NCBI RefSeq assembly: GCF_003573545.1
Contig: NZ_QWET01000020.1
Coordinates: forward strand, 1-64,000
Origin: Mariniphaga sediminis
GTDB taxonomy: Bacteria; Bacteroidota; Bacteroidia; Bacteroidales; Prolixibacteraceae
Direction of reading: 5' to 3'
DNA: 64,000 nucleotides
Within the stretch, counting starts at the first letter, position 1, and every line of letters starts with the position of its first letter. This document shows, one piece after another, positions 7,519-17,345 of this stretch. Under the pieces are notes generated by a model. That model worked only from the letters and a program-made list of their open reading frames with translations. It did not search any database and was not told where the DNA came from. Position numbers and translations under genes: made by a program.

Positions 7519-7869
7519 TCAATGACTATGGCCTTGGCCTTGCTTTTTACTCGCCGTTACAATTTCGTCATACTTAGCCTTGCTGATTTTCTCCGCTTTA
7601 TAGCCTTTCTTTTCGATGGCTTTGGCAAGATCTTTTTCTGTGTTTTTATTGGCTTTATACTCAATTAAAATAGTATTGGAGGCGTGATCTACTTTCAGAT
7701 CTTTCACCCCTTTCTCAAATTTAAGGTATTCCGTGAGTGTCGACTCACAATTTGCACAATCCATGCTGCTTTTAAAACACGCAACTGCCATGTCTTTCTT
7801 TTGTGCTAAAGCTTCGTTGGCAAAAGCGCCAACCAGCAAAATAAAAAATAAGATACTTACCTGTTTCAT
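7519..7869 (-). CDS. Secreted heavy-metal-associated (HMA) domain protein
   Basis: 116 residues with a signal peptide ending near A-L-A-Q (about residue 23), an HMA fold over about 27-95 with the metal site M-D-C-A-N-C (Cys38, Cys41), and a His-containing tail G-Q-G-H-S-H. Such proteins bind copper or similar ions, here in the periplasm. It is the last gene of a minus-strand run: His/Cys-rich protein, TonB receptor, HMA. It lies 21 bases after the receptor stop, so co-transcription is likely. The metal identity cannot be read from the sequence. Confidence 0.85.
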   Translation of the reverse strand: MKQVSILFFILLVGAFANEALAQKKDMAVACFKSSMDCANCESTLTEYLKFEKGVKDLKVDHASNTILIEYKANKNTEKDLAKAIEKKGYKAEKISKAKYDEIVTASKKQGQGHSH

Positions 7870-7890
7870 TATTGATAATTTTAAAGTTAG

Positions 7891-10113
7891 TTATTGATAA
7901 TTAAGTGTAAAACGTAATCCTGCATAAATCCTTTGGCCTTTTACAGGTCCCCACACATTGGTGGCATCAAACTGCGGCCCAAAAGGATTATCCGCCCCGG
8001 CTACCGGATTTTTTTGCCTGAAATCAGTTAAGTTTTCGGCTCCAACGTATATGTTCCAGTACCTGAAATATTTTGTAACCTGTGCATTCATAACGGTAAA
8101 AGGCGAAAATTCATAGAATCCTTCCGGAATCTGCTCTCCACCTTCTCCCGGGTAACGGGGAATTCGTCCGCCTCCATTGAACTGAATGGTGTAGTCGAAC
8201 ATCCATTTTTTCAGGTTGGTGGTGTAATTAAAATTTATTAGCCCTTTGTACCGGCTCGTAAGAGGCTTCTCCAGTAATTGGCCTCCGATGGTTTGCTGCA
8301 CATCATTAAGCCGGTAAGCCAGGAGCATATCAAGACGCTTGACTGGCTGATAACGCAGATCGAACTGAATACTGTTTGAAAAGGATTTTCCATCCAGCGG
8401 GGCCAGAATAATATGAGAGGCAGAAGTTTCCCTGTCCACCACCAGTTTACTTTGAAAATCGGTGCGAAAGTATTCGGCATTCAGCTGTAGTTCGCGGCCC
8501 CATAAAGTATAATACTGTACCAAAGCAAATCCGTAATTCCAGGCTTTCTCCTGAAATACATCGTCAGACCATTGTAACGGGCGGGCGCTGGCCAGCAGGT
8601 AATTGTTTTCGGAAAGTACATTGGCTGTTCTGTATCCTTTCCCCGCACTGCCCCTAATGGTAATATGCTCTCCCATATTGTACCTGAAATGCATTCGCGG
8701 TGTAATAAATGTTCCGAAAAGATTGTGAAAGTCAGCCCTAATTCCTGTCATAAAGGTGAAATTATGATTCGGTTTGAATGTGTACTCGGAAAAAATTCCG
8801 GGAACCTGCTCCGTCCGGTCTATTACATTGGTATATAAACTCTCGGAAAAATCATTGTAAATAAAGCTAAAGCCTGAGTTCAGCGAATGAGTGGCTGCTA
8901 CATTAAGGTCGCGGGTAAACACTGCGCTGCCATAAAAACGTGTTTCTTTTGCATCGTAATCATTCAATCCATAAAAAGAATTGGTTTCATGCCGGGAAAA
9001 GTTTGACAACCAGGCCAGGGCAGTACGATTATTTGGCCATACATAGCCGGTCTTAAAAAATCCTTCAATCCGGTTGTTTTCTATGTTAATGCCATAAGGA
9101 TTGGTGGGCAGGGGCTGCATCGTACGCCTGAAGGATGATTGTCCTCCCAGGCGATCTTCCGTGAGCAAAGTTATTCCGGCCTGGGCCATATAACCCTTAT
9201 GGTTGTTAAACTTCCAGCGATTGAATACCTGTAACTGCCGGGACAGGGGTTCATCCAGAAAACCGTCACTGTTTTCATCATTGCGTCGTGACTGGTCAGA
9301 AGCATGGACAAAAATTCCGGTGGAAAGTTTGTCTTTGTACACACGGATATTTCCGTTTCCGTTGAATTCAAGTCTTCCGCTGGCGCCGGCAAACGTATTC
9401 AGAAATAATTTTTCATCTCCGTCCGGCTTTTTGTACTCTGCATTTATTTGTCCGGCAATAGATTCATACCCGTTTAAAACAGAGGCAGCCCCTTTTGACA
9501 CCTGAATGGATTCCATCCACGGTCCCGGCACATAAGTAAGTCCGAAATTGGTTGCCAGCCCCCTTAGATTTGGCATGTTTTCTATCTGCAAAAGAGAATA
9601 GGTCCCCTCTAATCCCAGTAACCGTATTTGTTTGGCACCTGTCACGGCATCACTGTAACTCACATCCACAGAGGGATTTGTTTCGAAGCTCTCTGCCAGG
9701 TTGCAGCAGGCCGCTTTATGCAATTCGGCGCTATTTATCCGTTCGGTTTGAATGGGATCAATAGCCGATAAATAGGTGCCGCGGTTTTTATGTACTACCT
9801 TTACTTCGCCAAGTTCCAGGTTGGGTTCGAGTACCACATCCAGAGATGCCAATTCATTTATATGCAGTTCTTTTTGCTGGTACCCAACAAAACTGAAAAC
9901 CAAAACATGGTCTCCGTTCCCCTTTTTTATTTTAAAGTTTCCTTCATTGTCTGAAGCAACCCCTTTATTGGTTCCCTGCCAGTAGATATTTACGCCGGGT
10001 AAGGGATGTTTTTCGTTTTTCTCTTTGCCGTAAACGACTCCTTCCAAAATCTGAGCGCCGGCAATAAAAGGTAAGATTAGTAATATCAAGATTAAAAATC
10101 CGATCGATCTCAT
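7891..10113 (-). CDS. TonB-dependent receptor, probably metal-related
   Basis: About 740 residues. Signal peptide, then a carboxypeptidase-regulatory-like beta domain (about 20-100, L-P-G-V-N-I-Y-W), a plug (about 120-230, with C-C-N-L-A-E-S-F-E near its start) and an outer-membrane barrel ending in Phe-x-Leu-x-Tyr-Gln. I chose the ATG at 10113, since it begins a standard signal peptide; the in-frame start at 10146 only adds residues before it. Neighbours on both sides are Cys/His metal-type proteins, which suggests transport of copper or another transition metal rather than glycan. It has no SusD partner and is shorter than the SusC proteins. Confidence 0.85.
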   Translation of the reverse strand: MRSIGFLILILLILPFIAGAQILEGVVYGKEKNEKHPLPGVNIYWQGTNKGVASDNEGNFKIKKGNGDHVLVFSFVGYQQKELHINELASLDVVLEPNLELGEVKVVHKNRGTYLSAIDPIQTERINSAELHKAACCNLAESFETNPSVDVSYSDAVTGAKQIRLLGLEGTYSLLQIENMPNLRGLATNFGLTYVPGPWMESIQVSKGAASVLNGYESIAGQINAEYKKPDGDEKLFLNTFAGASGRLEFNGNGNIRVYKDKLSTGIFVHASDQSRRNDENSDGFLDEPLSRQLQVFNRWKFNNHKGYMAQAGITLLTEDRLGGQSSFRRTMQPLPTNPYGINIENNRIEGFFKTGYVWPNNRTALAWLSNFSRHETNSFYGLNDYDAKETRFYGSAVFTRDLNVAATHSLNSGFSFIYNDFSESLYTNVIDRTEQVPGIFSEYTFKPNHNFTFMTGIRADFHNLFGTFITPRMHFRYNMGEHITIRGSAGKGYRTANVLSENNYLLASARPLQWSDDVFQEKAWNYGFALVQYYTLWGRELQLNAEYFRTDFQSKLVVDRETSASHIILAPLDGKSFSNSIQFDLRYQPVKRLDMLLAYRLNDVQQTIGGQLLEKPLTSRYKGLINFNYTTNLKKWMFDYTIQFNGGGRIPRYPGEGGEQIPEGFYEFSPFTVMNAQVTKYFRYWNIYVGAENLTDFRQKNPVAGADNPFGPQFDATNVWGPVKGQRIYAGLRFTLNYQ

Positions 10114-10184
10114 ACTTAAGATTTTAATATAAACAGTGTTATGCAATAAGAGCTATGTGTCAGGAGATTACACAGAAAAAAATC

Positions 10185-10667
10185 TTAAGCCAGACAGGGA
10201 ATTTTAAGTTGTTGAATAGAGATAAGAAAGTGAAGGGATGTGTGAACGCGTTTGGGGGGATCTGTATAAATTAATTCAACCTCCGGGACTTTATCCGGAA
10301 AACCCAGTAATATGGAGGCTATTTCCAGTATTTTTAGCTGAACCGGTTGTATTTTTTCGACCCGAACTTTTTTATGAATTACCTGGTCTTCGAGCTTTAC
10401 AAATTTAACATTCAGTATATTACATCCACATTCATCTGTGTGAGGAGTACATTCGTGGCAGTCGTCTTCCGAAACCGGCTCCTCTTCCCCACCCTCATGT
10501 TTATGATGAATATGGATAGTCTCTTCGCATGTTTCCGGGCTAACATAAACAGAAATCTGATCTCCCCCTGTACAGAAACAATGCGAATGAAAAACCAGAA
10601 TACCACTCGCCGATAACAAAAACGCTACCGTCAGAATGTAAACCGATATGTTTCTGAATAATTTCAC
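10185..10667 (-). CDS. His/Cys-rich membrane-anchored protein (HYC_CC_PP-like)
   Basis: About 160 residues: an N-terminal hydrophobic segment, then H-S-H-C-F-C-T-G-G, a His-rich run I-H-I-H-H-K-H, and further Cys pairs (C-H-E-C, C-G-C). This fits the small Bacteroidota HYC_CC_PP group found upstream of metal-type TonB receptors. A -7 box TACATTTG lies at 10679-10672 within the longer open frame that begins at 10697, so I favour the GTG at 10667, which would leave almost no leader. Its role is probably metal binding in the periplasm, as first gene of this locus. Confidence 0.65.
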   Translation of the reverse strand: MKLFRNISVYILTVAFLLSASGILVFHSHCFCTGGDQISVYVSPETCEETIHIHHKHEGGEEEPVSEDDCHECTPHTDECGCNILNVKFVKLEDQVIHKKVRVEKIQPVQLKILEIASILLGFPDKVPEVELIYTDPPKRVHTSLHFLISIQQLKIPCLA

Positions 10668-10671
10668 ATCG

Positions 10672-10705
10672 CAAATGTAGTAAATCAAACTAAACATATT
10701 GCAAA
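10672..10705 (-). promoter_or_regulatory. Promoter of the metal receptor locus
   Basis: The minus strand carries TACATTTG at 10679-10672 (matches TAnnTTTG) and TTTG at 10705-10702, with a spacer of 22 bases, slightly long. It lies just before the proposed GTG start of the His/Cys-rich gene. Confidence 0.5.
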
Positions 10706-10730
10706 CGAAATGTTAAAGCGATGTCAATAA

Positions 10731-10765
10731 AAAGGATGACATCGGTATTATTCGTGTCATCCTTT
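10731..10765 (-). terminator. Terminator after the M49-like gene
   Basis: Perfect 10-base stem AAAGGATGAC/GTCATCCTTT (10731-10740 and 10756-10765) with a 15-base loop. On the minus strand it is followed by a T-rich run, and it lies about 20 bases after the stop of the peptidase gene. Confidence 0.8.
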
Positions 10766-10786
10766 CTCAAAATATACGTTTAAAAC

Positions 10787-12430
10787 CTATTTAATACCAA
10801 GTACTTCTGCGCCTTGTTCAAATACAATGTCACGAGGGATACCTTCTTCTTCAATGCGATCGAGATCCTTTTGTAACTCTTCGCGAATAAACCCTTTTTC
10901 ATCAATCATATTTTTGGCTGTTGCGTAATCGCCATCTCCCTGTATTTTTAAAACAAGCCCGGAGAGGCTAAATATCGCCTCTTTCATTTTTTCATAATCT
11001 ACGCGGTAGGTCCCGGTTACCGGATCACGTTCAAATGCACCAACTTCCTGGAAATAATAAAAACGCATCATATTGGCTTTGCCATGGGCACTGGCTGCCC
11101 CAAACCGCACAGAACGGAATATTCCCGCCATAAATGTGACAAAATTATCCATCATTTCTTTTTCCCCCAATTCGCCCATTTCATTTAACTGAAGAACGCA
11201 CCACAAGCCCAAAATATCGGCTTTACTCTCTTCAATGGAAGTGTAAGTGTCCTTCAGGGCTTCGCGTACGGTAGAACTTTTATCTACCGTATTTCCAAGC
11301 CCCAGGCCATGTGACACCTCGTGAAACATGGTATTTTCGAAAAAGGCATCGAACTTAACATGTTTACGCTGGTCTTCGGCAATCAGTAAATCGGCAATGG
11401 GAACCAGAATTTTATCGAATTTAGCCTGCATGGAATTTTTCAACTGCAATTTGCGGCTTCCTTTATCTGCGCGTACTTTTTCATCGTTTGGCAGGTTGAT
11501 GGCAATGGTTTTGCTGCCTGCATTACAATCTCCGGCATAATAAACGGCATCATACACATTCATATCCGATTCCGTTCCCGGTGTCTCGTCTTTATACGGT
11601 TGCGGACAGGGAAGAGCCTCCTGCAACCCGGGAAGTAAAGCGGCATATTTCTCCAGCTTTTCACTCCACTCTTTATCCTTTATCAGGATATATGACTCGT
11701 GAGCCGTTTTGTATCCGTAAAGCTGATCCTCGTAATTTTCAATGGGGCCGACAATAAAATCGATGGTGTTGTTTTTCATTTCCATCCAGGCCACATCGCT
11801 CTCGTAATATTCGTCGGTAAGCAATGCCTCTGCCCTTTTTTCCAGATATGTTTTCAACCCCGGCTCTTCTGCCAGTAAAGCTGCCTGCTTAATAAGTTCA
11901 GCCGCAGCAGACACCTGCTCCTTGTATGCAACATGGTATGGAACAGAAATCAGTTTTCCGTTTTCATCTCTTCTGATTAACGTATACTGACTGTTTTTAG
12001 ATGCTTCGTCCCAGGCTTCAAACTCTGCTTTAGTCATATCTGCCGGATAAAAATTAGCACCTGCCGGTTTGGGGCCGTACTCCGGCAAAAAAGATTCATT
12101 GTCGTTCAGGCGTTCCCACGGACCATAATTTATTTTTATAAATTGTTTTATGTATTCATCCGTAATATTTGCGAGTAGTTCACTTTTATCGCCATAAGCC
12201 TGAGTCCAGAAAATATTATCCATAATTTGAGCCGCTTCCAGCAACAACGGGAGCATTTGTTTCTCTTTTTCAGTTAGAACACTCAAATCGGTTGTAAGTC
12301 TGAATGTGGCAAACTCTTCTACTTTCTGCTGAATCTCTGTTTTCTCTTGCATGTTTTCCCCTTTTTTAGAAGCCGATGTGCAACCCCAGACAAGGGCAGC
12401 CATCAGAATTATAAATACTATCTGTTTCAT
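10787..12430 (-). CDS. Secreted zinc peptidase, dipeptidyl-peptidase III (M49)-like
   Basis: 547 residues with a lipoprotein signal ending V-W-G-C-T (Cys17), so exported and lipid-anchored. The zinc site is H-E-V-S-H at 370-374 with a second motif E-E-S-K-A-D at 400-405, as in M49-type proteins. M49 enzymes usually carry H-E-x-x-G-H; here the spacing is the shorter H-E-x-x-H. The Y-Y-x-S-D-V-A-W region near 209-215 also fits the family. It stands alone between terminators, so a housekeeping role in peptide turnover is likely. The substrate is unknown. Confidence 0.8.
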   Translation of the reverse strand: MKQIVFIILMAALVWGCTSASKKGENMQEKTEIQQKVEEFATFRLTTDLSVLTEKEKQMLPLLLEAAQIMDNIFWTQAYGDKSELLANITDEYIKQFIKINYGPWERLNDNESFLPEYGPKPAGANFYPADMTKAEFEAWDEASKNSQYTLIRRDENGKLISVPYHVAYKEQVSAAAELIKQAALLAEEPGLKTYLEKRAEALLTDEYYESDVAWMEMKNNTIDFIVGPIENYEDQLYGYKTAHESYILIKDKEWSEKLEKYAALLPGLQEALPCPQPYKDETPGTESDMNVYDAVYYAGDCNAGSKTIAINLPNDEKVRADKGSRKLQLKNSMQAKFDKILVPIADLLIAEDQRKHVKFDAFFENTMFHEVSHGLGLGNTVDKSSTVREALKDTYTSIEESKADILGLWCVLQLNEMGELGEKEMMDNFVTFMAGIFRSVRFGAASAHGKANMMRFYYFQEVGAFERDPVTGTYRVDYEKMKEAIFSLSGLVLKIQGDGDYATAKNMIDEKGFIREELQKDLDRIEEEGIPRDIVFEQGAEVLGIK

Positions 12431-12575
12431 TTTTATGATTTTTCAAATTGAATTCAAAAATACAAAATGAGAGAAGAAAAAGGGAACAATGAATGTCATG
12501 TTTTTTGGAGGATTGATGAACAAGACAAATACTTTTTATCTCAAATCATCATAAGTCACTGATATTAAAACAACA

Positions 12576-12606
12576 AAAGCCTTTCGTCTGACAAACGAAA
12601 GGCTTT
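12576..12606 (-). terminator. Terminator after the sialic-acid locus SusD gene
   Basis: Perfect 12-base stem AAAGCCTTTCGT/ACGAAAGGCTTT with a 7-base loop, followed on the minus strand by TTTTGTTGTTTT. It lies 70 bases downstream of the SusD stop. Confidence 0.85.
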
Positions 12607-12675
12607 ATGTTCCGCGAGGCAAATCTTTTTTGCGGAAGGTAATTCCTATTCAGATTTGCATCCTGTTATAAACTG

Positions 12676-14136
12676 CTATTTTATTCCTGTAACATCGGTT
12701 TCCCTTTGCGGAATCGGATAATAGTACTGGTCGCGGCTTGTAAAGTTTGCAGCTGCTCCATATTGAGCCAGGAAAGTTTTCATGATATCCATTGCCTTAT
12801 CAGTCCTCACCAAATCAAACCAGCGTTGATTTTCAAAACAAAATTCTTTTCGCCGCTCTCTGAGAAGCATGTCAACAAATTCATCTTCCGTGTCAATATC
12901 AGCGGCCTGCAATTCAATTAAGCCGGCACGTTTACGAACTTTATTAAGAATATTCAAGGCTTCCGTTTTTTCATTCTGGTAATACTGAGCCTCGGCATAA
13001 AGCATATAAACATCGGTGTACCGCAGTAGAATCCAGTCGATGTCCCAATCATAGCTGACTGAAACAGGTCCATTTTTATATTTTTGACAGAAGGGCCAGT
13101 TGGTGATGGTATCTCCCGACTTTTCGAGCCACTCGGTTTGTACCGAATATCCAAATCTTACATCATTGGGTTCATCAAAAATGCTTCCTAAAATATAGTC
13201 ATCGAGAAATAACTGGTAGGGACTTCCGCCATAAGGAATCATCAGCGGATCATTTCCCGGGTTCATACCATTTGGTGCATTTCGGGTTGGAAACGGGTTC
13301 CCCTCCCCTTCGGCACCCGATTTACATCCAATAGAAAATATGGCCTGTTCGCCTCCTTCGAAATTATAATCAAAAATATCATTGTAATTATCAAAAAAGC
13401 CTTCATCCCCAACACCATCAAGCACTGCTTTTAATTCGGTACCTGCCAGTCCCCATTCATTTTTATTAAGAGGGTAACCACTTCTGAATACATATACCTT
13501 CCCAAGAACACCTCTTGCCGCCAGGGCAGTTGCCCTGTTTGGGTTTGCTGAGGGTTTTACATCCGGAAGCAATTCTGCCGCCCGTTTTAAGTCGGATACT
13601 ATAAAATCATAAATACTTTCAATACTTGATTTCTGCATGGCATAGCCTTCCTTTATGCTTAATACCTTATCGACGAGGGGAACCTCGCCAAAAAAGCGTA
13701 CCAGTTCGAAATAGAAAAGAGCGCGCATAAAAAGAGCCTCGCCTTCAAACTGAGCTTTTACATCGGCCTCTAATTCGGTGTTACCTTCCAAAGATTGAAT
13801 AACATTATTGCACCTGGCTATATAATTGTATAACCCGGCCCAGGCAGAATTCAGTACTGTCAAGTCTGCGTCGTCTGTAAAACGACTGATTCGCCCGTCA
13901 TCGTAATCAACTTCCTGCCAGGCGTTATCGCTTCTTGATTCGGTCATCATATACGAAAAGCTTGCCTTTAACATGGCACTCTGCAGCCCATCGTAACATC
14001 CCATAACAGCCTGATAGAACTGATTTTCTGTTTTATAGAAATTGTCCACATTCTTTTGCGATACCGGACTAAGTTCCAGTTTATCTTCACAGGAGAAAAT
14101 AAAAATGACCAGTAGAATATATACTATTTTTTTCAT
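12676..14136 (-). CDS. SusD/RagB-type glycan-binding lipoprotein
   Basis: 486 residues. Lipobox I-F-S-C (Cys16) after a short signal; N-terminal SusD-like region (N-F-Y-K-T-E-N-Q-F-Y-Q-A-V near 31-43), TPR-like helices, and the C-terminal R-R-K-E-F-C-F-E-N-Q-R-W-F-D-L-V-R motif typical of the RagB/SusD family. It caps the SusC channel on the outer surface and binds the oligosaccharide. It follows SusC by 3 bases and is last in the operon. Given the lyase and sialidase upstream, a sialylated glycan is the likely ligand. Confidence 0.92.
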   Translation of the reverse strand: MKKIVYILLVIFIFSCEDKLELSPVSQKNVDNFYKTENQFYQAVMGCYDGLQSAMLKASFSYMMTESRSDNAWQEVDYDDGRISRFTDDADLTVLNSAWAGLYNYIARCNNVIQSLEGNTELEADVKAQFEGEALFMRALFYFELVRFFGEVPLVDKVLSIKEGYAMQKSSIESIYDFIVSDLKRAAELLPDVKPSANPNRATALAARGVLGKVYVFRSGYPLNKNEWGLAGTELKAVLDGVGDEGFFDNYNDIFDYNFEGGEQAIFSIGCKSGAEGEGNPFPTRNAPNGMNPGNDPLMIPYGGSPYQLFLDDYILGSIFDEPNDVRFGYSVQTEWLEKSGDTITNWPFCQKYKNGPVSVSYDWDIDWILLRYTDVYMLYAEAQYYQNEKTEALNILNKVRKRAGLIELQAADIDTEDEFVDMLLRERRKEFCFENQRWFDLVRTDKAMDIMKTFLAQYGAAANFTSRDQYYYPIPQRETDVTGIK

Positions 14137-14139
14137 TGT

Positions 14140-17100
14140 TTAGAATTTTAAATTTAGACCAATTCTGTAGGTTCTTGCCAACGGATAACCGCTGTCAAAA
14201 TCCATTCCTTGCAAAGTATTACTGTTAGAGAAAGTTGCCGTTTGCGACATATGGTTGTAGTGGTCATACATATAAACATTTTCTACACTTCCATATATTT
14301 TTAACGCGCCAATTCCTTTTAATTTGTTTACCACTTTTTGAGGAACCTGGTAACTCAGGTTTATATTCCTTATCCTCCAAAAGCTTGCATCTTCCAGGAA
14401 CCAGTCAGAAGGGGTTGTCAGGTTATCTGTTGTTACCGCACGAGGAACTTTCCCGTTTCCGGGATTTTCTGCCGATCTCCAGCGATCTCTCCATTCTCCC
14501 CTGACATTGGCCCTCGACTGGGAGTTTTGTCCTTTGGCCACATTTAGCAGGTAATTGCCGGTTTGTCCATCCATAAATATGGACAAACCTATTCCTTTAT
14601 ACGAAAAGGTATTTGTTAAACCCCAGATGAAATCCGGTTGGTTGTTGCCCATAGGAATTTTATCTTCTTCTGTTATTTCACCGTCGTTGGTCTGATCTTT
14701 ATATTTCAAATCGCCTGGTTGTGGTTTTTTATTCCGGTAAGCCAATGCTCCGTTGGCATCCACATCCGCTTGATCTTTAAAAATTCCGTCGGTTTCATAA
14801 AGATAATATTCACCTATTTCGCCTCCGATTTGTGTAATGGTTTTTACCTCCTGGTAAATATTGGTGATAATCGGGCTTCCGTCTGGTCCCAGCTCTTTTA
14901 CTTCGTTTTTATTGTGCGAAATATTAAAAGCGGTTGTCCATTTGAATGTGCCTACCACGTTTTTGGTTAATAATTCCACTTCGTATCCTTTATTCTGCAC
15001 CTTCCCTATATTTTGCAAGGCAGAATTAAACCCGGTTATTTGCGGAACCGGTACATTTAAAAGAAGATCACGGGTGTTAGCCACATAGTAATCCAGCGTA
15101 AGGTTAATCCGGTTATTAAGAAATCCCATATCGAGCCCCACATCGGCTGTAGATACCATCTCCCATCCAAGATCTTTGTTTCCAAAGGAAGCCGGTTGGT
15201 AACCGCCTTCTTTCATATCGCCTACAATATAATTGGCAGAACTTAAAAGGGCAATGGCAGAATAGTTCCCAATATTATTATTACCCACCGTTCCGAAACT
15301 GGCCCTTAATTTTAGGTTACTTACTTCTTTTTTTATGCTTTGCATGAATGACTCTTCGGAAAGAATCCATCCCAAAGAAGCAGAAGGAAATATTCCCCAA
15401 CGATTATCTTTTCCAAAACGGGAGCAGCCGTCGCGCCGTATACTTGCTGTGGCCACATATTTATTCCGATAGGAAAAATTGGCACGGGCCAGATAAGAAA
15501 TTAAACTCCACTTTGATTCAGTTGATGTACCACTATCCAACTGTGTCCCGGCATTTAAAGTTTGAATTTCTTCATCCGGAAATCCTGATTTTTTCAGGTA
15601 TGAATATTCGTAGTTTTCTTCCTGGTAGGTAAATCCACCCAGGAGGTTCAACGTCCAGTTGTCCCTGGATAAATCATAAGTTACAGTATTTTCGCTCAGG
15701 TAATTCTGGATTAGCCTGTTCGTAACAGAGCCAAAACTTCCGTTTCCCCTGTTAATATTATTGGGTTTAAAATACTGATTTTTATCGGAGTTAATGTTTG
15801 CACCAACGGAAGCTTTGAATACCAAATTCTTAACGGGAATAAATTCCGCATAAAAATTAGACATAACATCGTTTCTTTTGGTTTCATTTACTATCTCTTC
15901 CGCCATAGCAATTGGATTCAGGTAAAAGTGGGCGTGATAATAGTAGTTACCTCCTGCAACGGTTTGCTGGTCTACTCCAACAATAGGTGCCATTAGAATT
16001 GAGCGGCTAATAGGACCGCCGTTTGTATCTGTATCCGGATCGTTCCTCCTTGAATTTGCTACAGACAGATTCATGCCCATTGCAACCCAGTCTTTTAACT
16101 GCGTTTGAACATTCGCACGGGCTGTATACCTTTTATAAAAGCTGTTAAGAATAATCCCGTTTTGATCGTAAAAATTGCTGGCAATAAAATAGCGGGTTTT
16201 GTCATTTCCTCCGGAGGCCGACAAAGAATAGCTTTGAACCGGAGCAACCCGGTCGATCAAATCCTGCCAGTCATTATCCGGGAACGATTCCGGATTCGTT
16301 CTCCACAACGGGTCAATCGCGTACTTATAGTTATGTCTTTCACTTTCGGGAACAGAAAGGTCGCTGCCGCTGTATGCATAGCTGTTGATACGTTCTTCTA
16401 TAGCATATTCAATGTACTCATCCCGGTTTAATACATCTATTTTACTAAAACGTTCCTGCAATCCGTAAAAAGCATCTATTTCAATTGTATTTTTTCCAGC
16501 CGTGCCCCCTTTGGTGGTAATAAGAATTACCCCGTTTGATCCCCGTGAACCGTAAATCGCAGCAGAGGCGGCATCTTTTAAAACTTCGATAGATTCAATA
16601 TCCCCCGGATTGATACTGTTTAAATCTCCGGAAATCGGAAAACCGTCAACTACGTAAAGTGGATTACTTGAGTAGTTTATAGAACCTACTCCACGTACCT
16701 TTACGTTAAGAGAGGCTCCGGGACTTCCGGATACCTCCTGCACCTGCACGCCGGCAATTTTCCCCTGAATGGCCTGATCAATACGGGCAACGGCACGTTC
16801 TGTAATATCTTCAGACGAAACCTTTGAAATGGAGCTGGACACCTGACTGCTTTTTAGTTTGCCATATCCGATGGCAACTACTTCGTCCAGATTTACCACT
16901 GATTCTTCGAGAACAACATTGATAACTTCCGTGTTAACAGTAACTTCCTTCGTTGTAAAACCGATAAAAGAAAATACCAATGTAGAACCTTGCGGTGCCT
17001 CAACCGTATATTTGCCATCCGCATCTGTAACAGTCCCGTTTGTTGTTCCTTTTTGTATGATACTAACTCCCGGAAGCGGTGTCCCGTTTTCCTCGGTAAC

Positions 17101-17256
17101 AACGCCTGTTACTGGATTTTGTCTGGTGTCATTAAAAGGAGCTGACGCATAGGTAAAGCTTGGGTTTACCCATAAAAGCTGAAATGCAAAAAAGAAGAAG
17201 GCTATAATGCGGCACCTCCTTTTTGCATGTTTTTTCAATAGATTCATTTTTTTCAT
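14140..17256 (-). CDS. SusC/RagA-type TonB-linked outer-membrane transporter
   Basis: 1038 residues: signal peptide, carboxypeptidase-regulatory-like domain (about 48-120, L-P-G-V-S-I-I-Q-K-G-T), SusC signature plug with V-R-G-V-G-S-I-N near 188-195 and V-D-G-F-P-I, and a large barrel ending G-L-N-L-K-F. It has no STN domain, so it is not expected to signal through an anti-sigma factor; control probably comes from the FCD regulator at the head of the locus. It pairs with the SusD gene 3 bases downstream. Confidence 0.93.
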   Translation of the reverse strand: MKKMNLLKKHAKRRCRIIAFFFFAFQLLWVNPSFTYASAPFNDTRQNPVTGVVTEENGTPLPGVSIIQKGTTNGTVTDADGKYTVEAPQGSTLVFSFIGFTTKEVTVNTEVINVVLEESVVNLDEVVAIGYGKLKSSQVSSSISKVSSEDITERAVARIDQAIQGKIAGVQVQEVSGSPGASLNVKVRGVGSINYSSNPLYVVDGFPISGDLNSINPGDIESIEVLKDAASAAIYGSRGSNGVILITTKGGTAGKNTIEIDAFYGLQERFSKIDVLNRDEYIEYAIEERINSYAYSGSDLSVPESERHNYKYAIDPLWRTNPESFPDNDWQDLIDRVAPVQSYSLSASGGNDKTRYFIASNFYDQNGIILNSFYKRYTARANVQTQLKDWVAMGMNLSVANSRRNDPDTDTNGGPISRSILMAPIVGVDQQTVAGGNYYYHAHFYLNPIAMAEEIVNETKRNDVMSNFYAEFIPVKNLVFKASVGANINSDKNQYFKPNNINRGNGSFGSVTNRLIQNYLSENTVTYDLSRDNWTLNLLGGFTYQEENYEYSYLKKSGFPDEEIQTLNAGTQLDSGTSTESKWSLISYLARANFSYRNKYVATASIRRDGCSRFGKDNRWGIFPSASLGWILSEESFMQSIKKEVSNLKLRASFGTVGNNNIGNYSAIALLSSANYIVGDMKEGGYQPASFGNKDLGWEMVSTADVGLDMGFLNNRINLTLDYYVANTRDLLLNVPVPQITGFNSALQNIGKVQNKGYEVELLTKNVVGTFKWTTAFNISHNKNEVKELGPDGSPIITNIYQEVKTITQIGGEIGEYYLYETDGIFKDQADVDANGALAYRNKKPQPGDLKYKDQTNDGEITEEDKIPMGNNQPDFIWGLTNTFSYKGIGLSIFMDGQTGNYLLNVAKGQNSQSRANVRGEWRDRWRSAENPGNGKVPRAVTTDNLTTPSDWFLEDASFWRIRNINLSYQVPQKVVNKLKGIGALKIYGSVENVYMYDHYNHMSQTATFSNSNTLQGMDFDSGYPLARTYRIGLNLKF

Positions 17257-17323
17257 AGTTTTGTAATATCAAGTTTTTAATTAAAGTTATTGCCTGAAGA
17301 GTCAGGTATAACTGGATTTAAGG

Positions 17324-17345
17324 GGGAAGCTTTTTAAAGCTTCCC
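17324..17345. terminator. Stem-loop between sialidase and susC
   Basis: Perfect stem GGGAAGCTTT/AAAGCTTCCC with a 2-base loop. The T-run follows it on the plus strand, while transcription here is on the minus strand, so it is not a standard terminator for the operon. It could set the relative amount of upstream and downstream messages or protect the susC transcript end. Confidence 0.5.
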
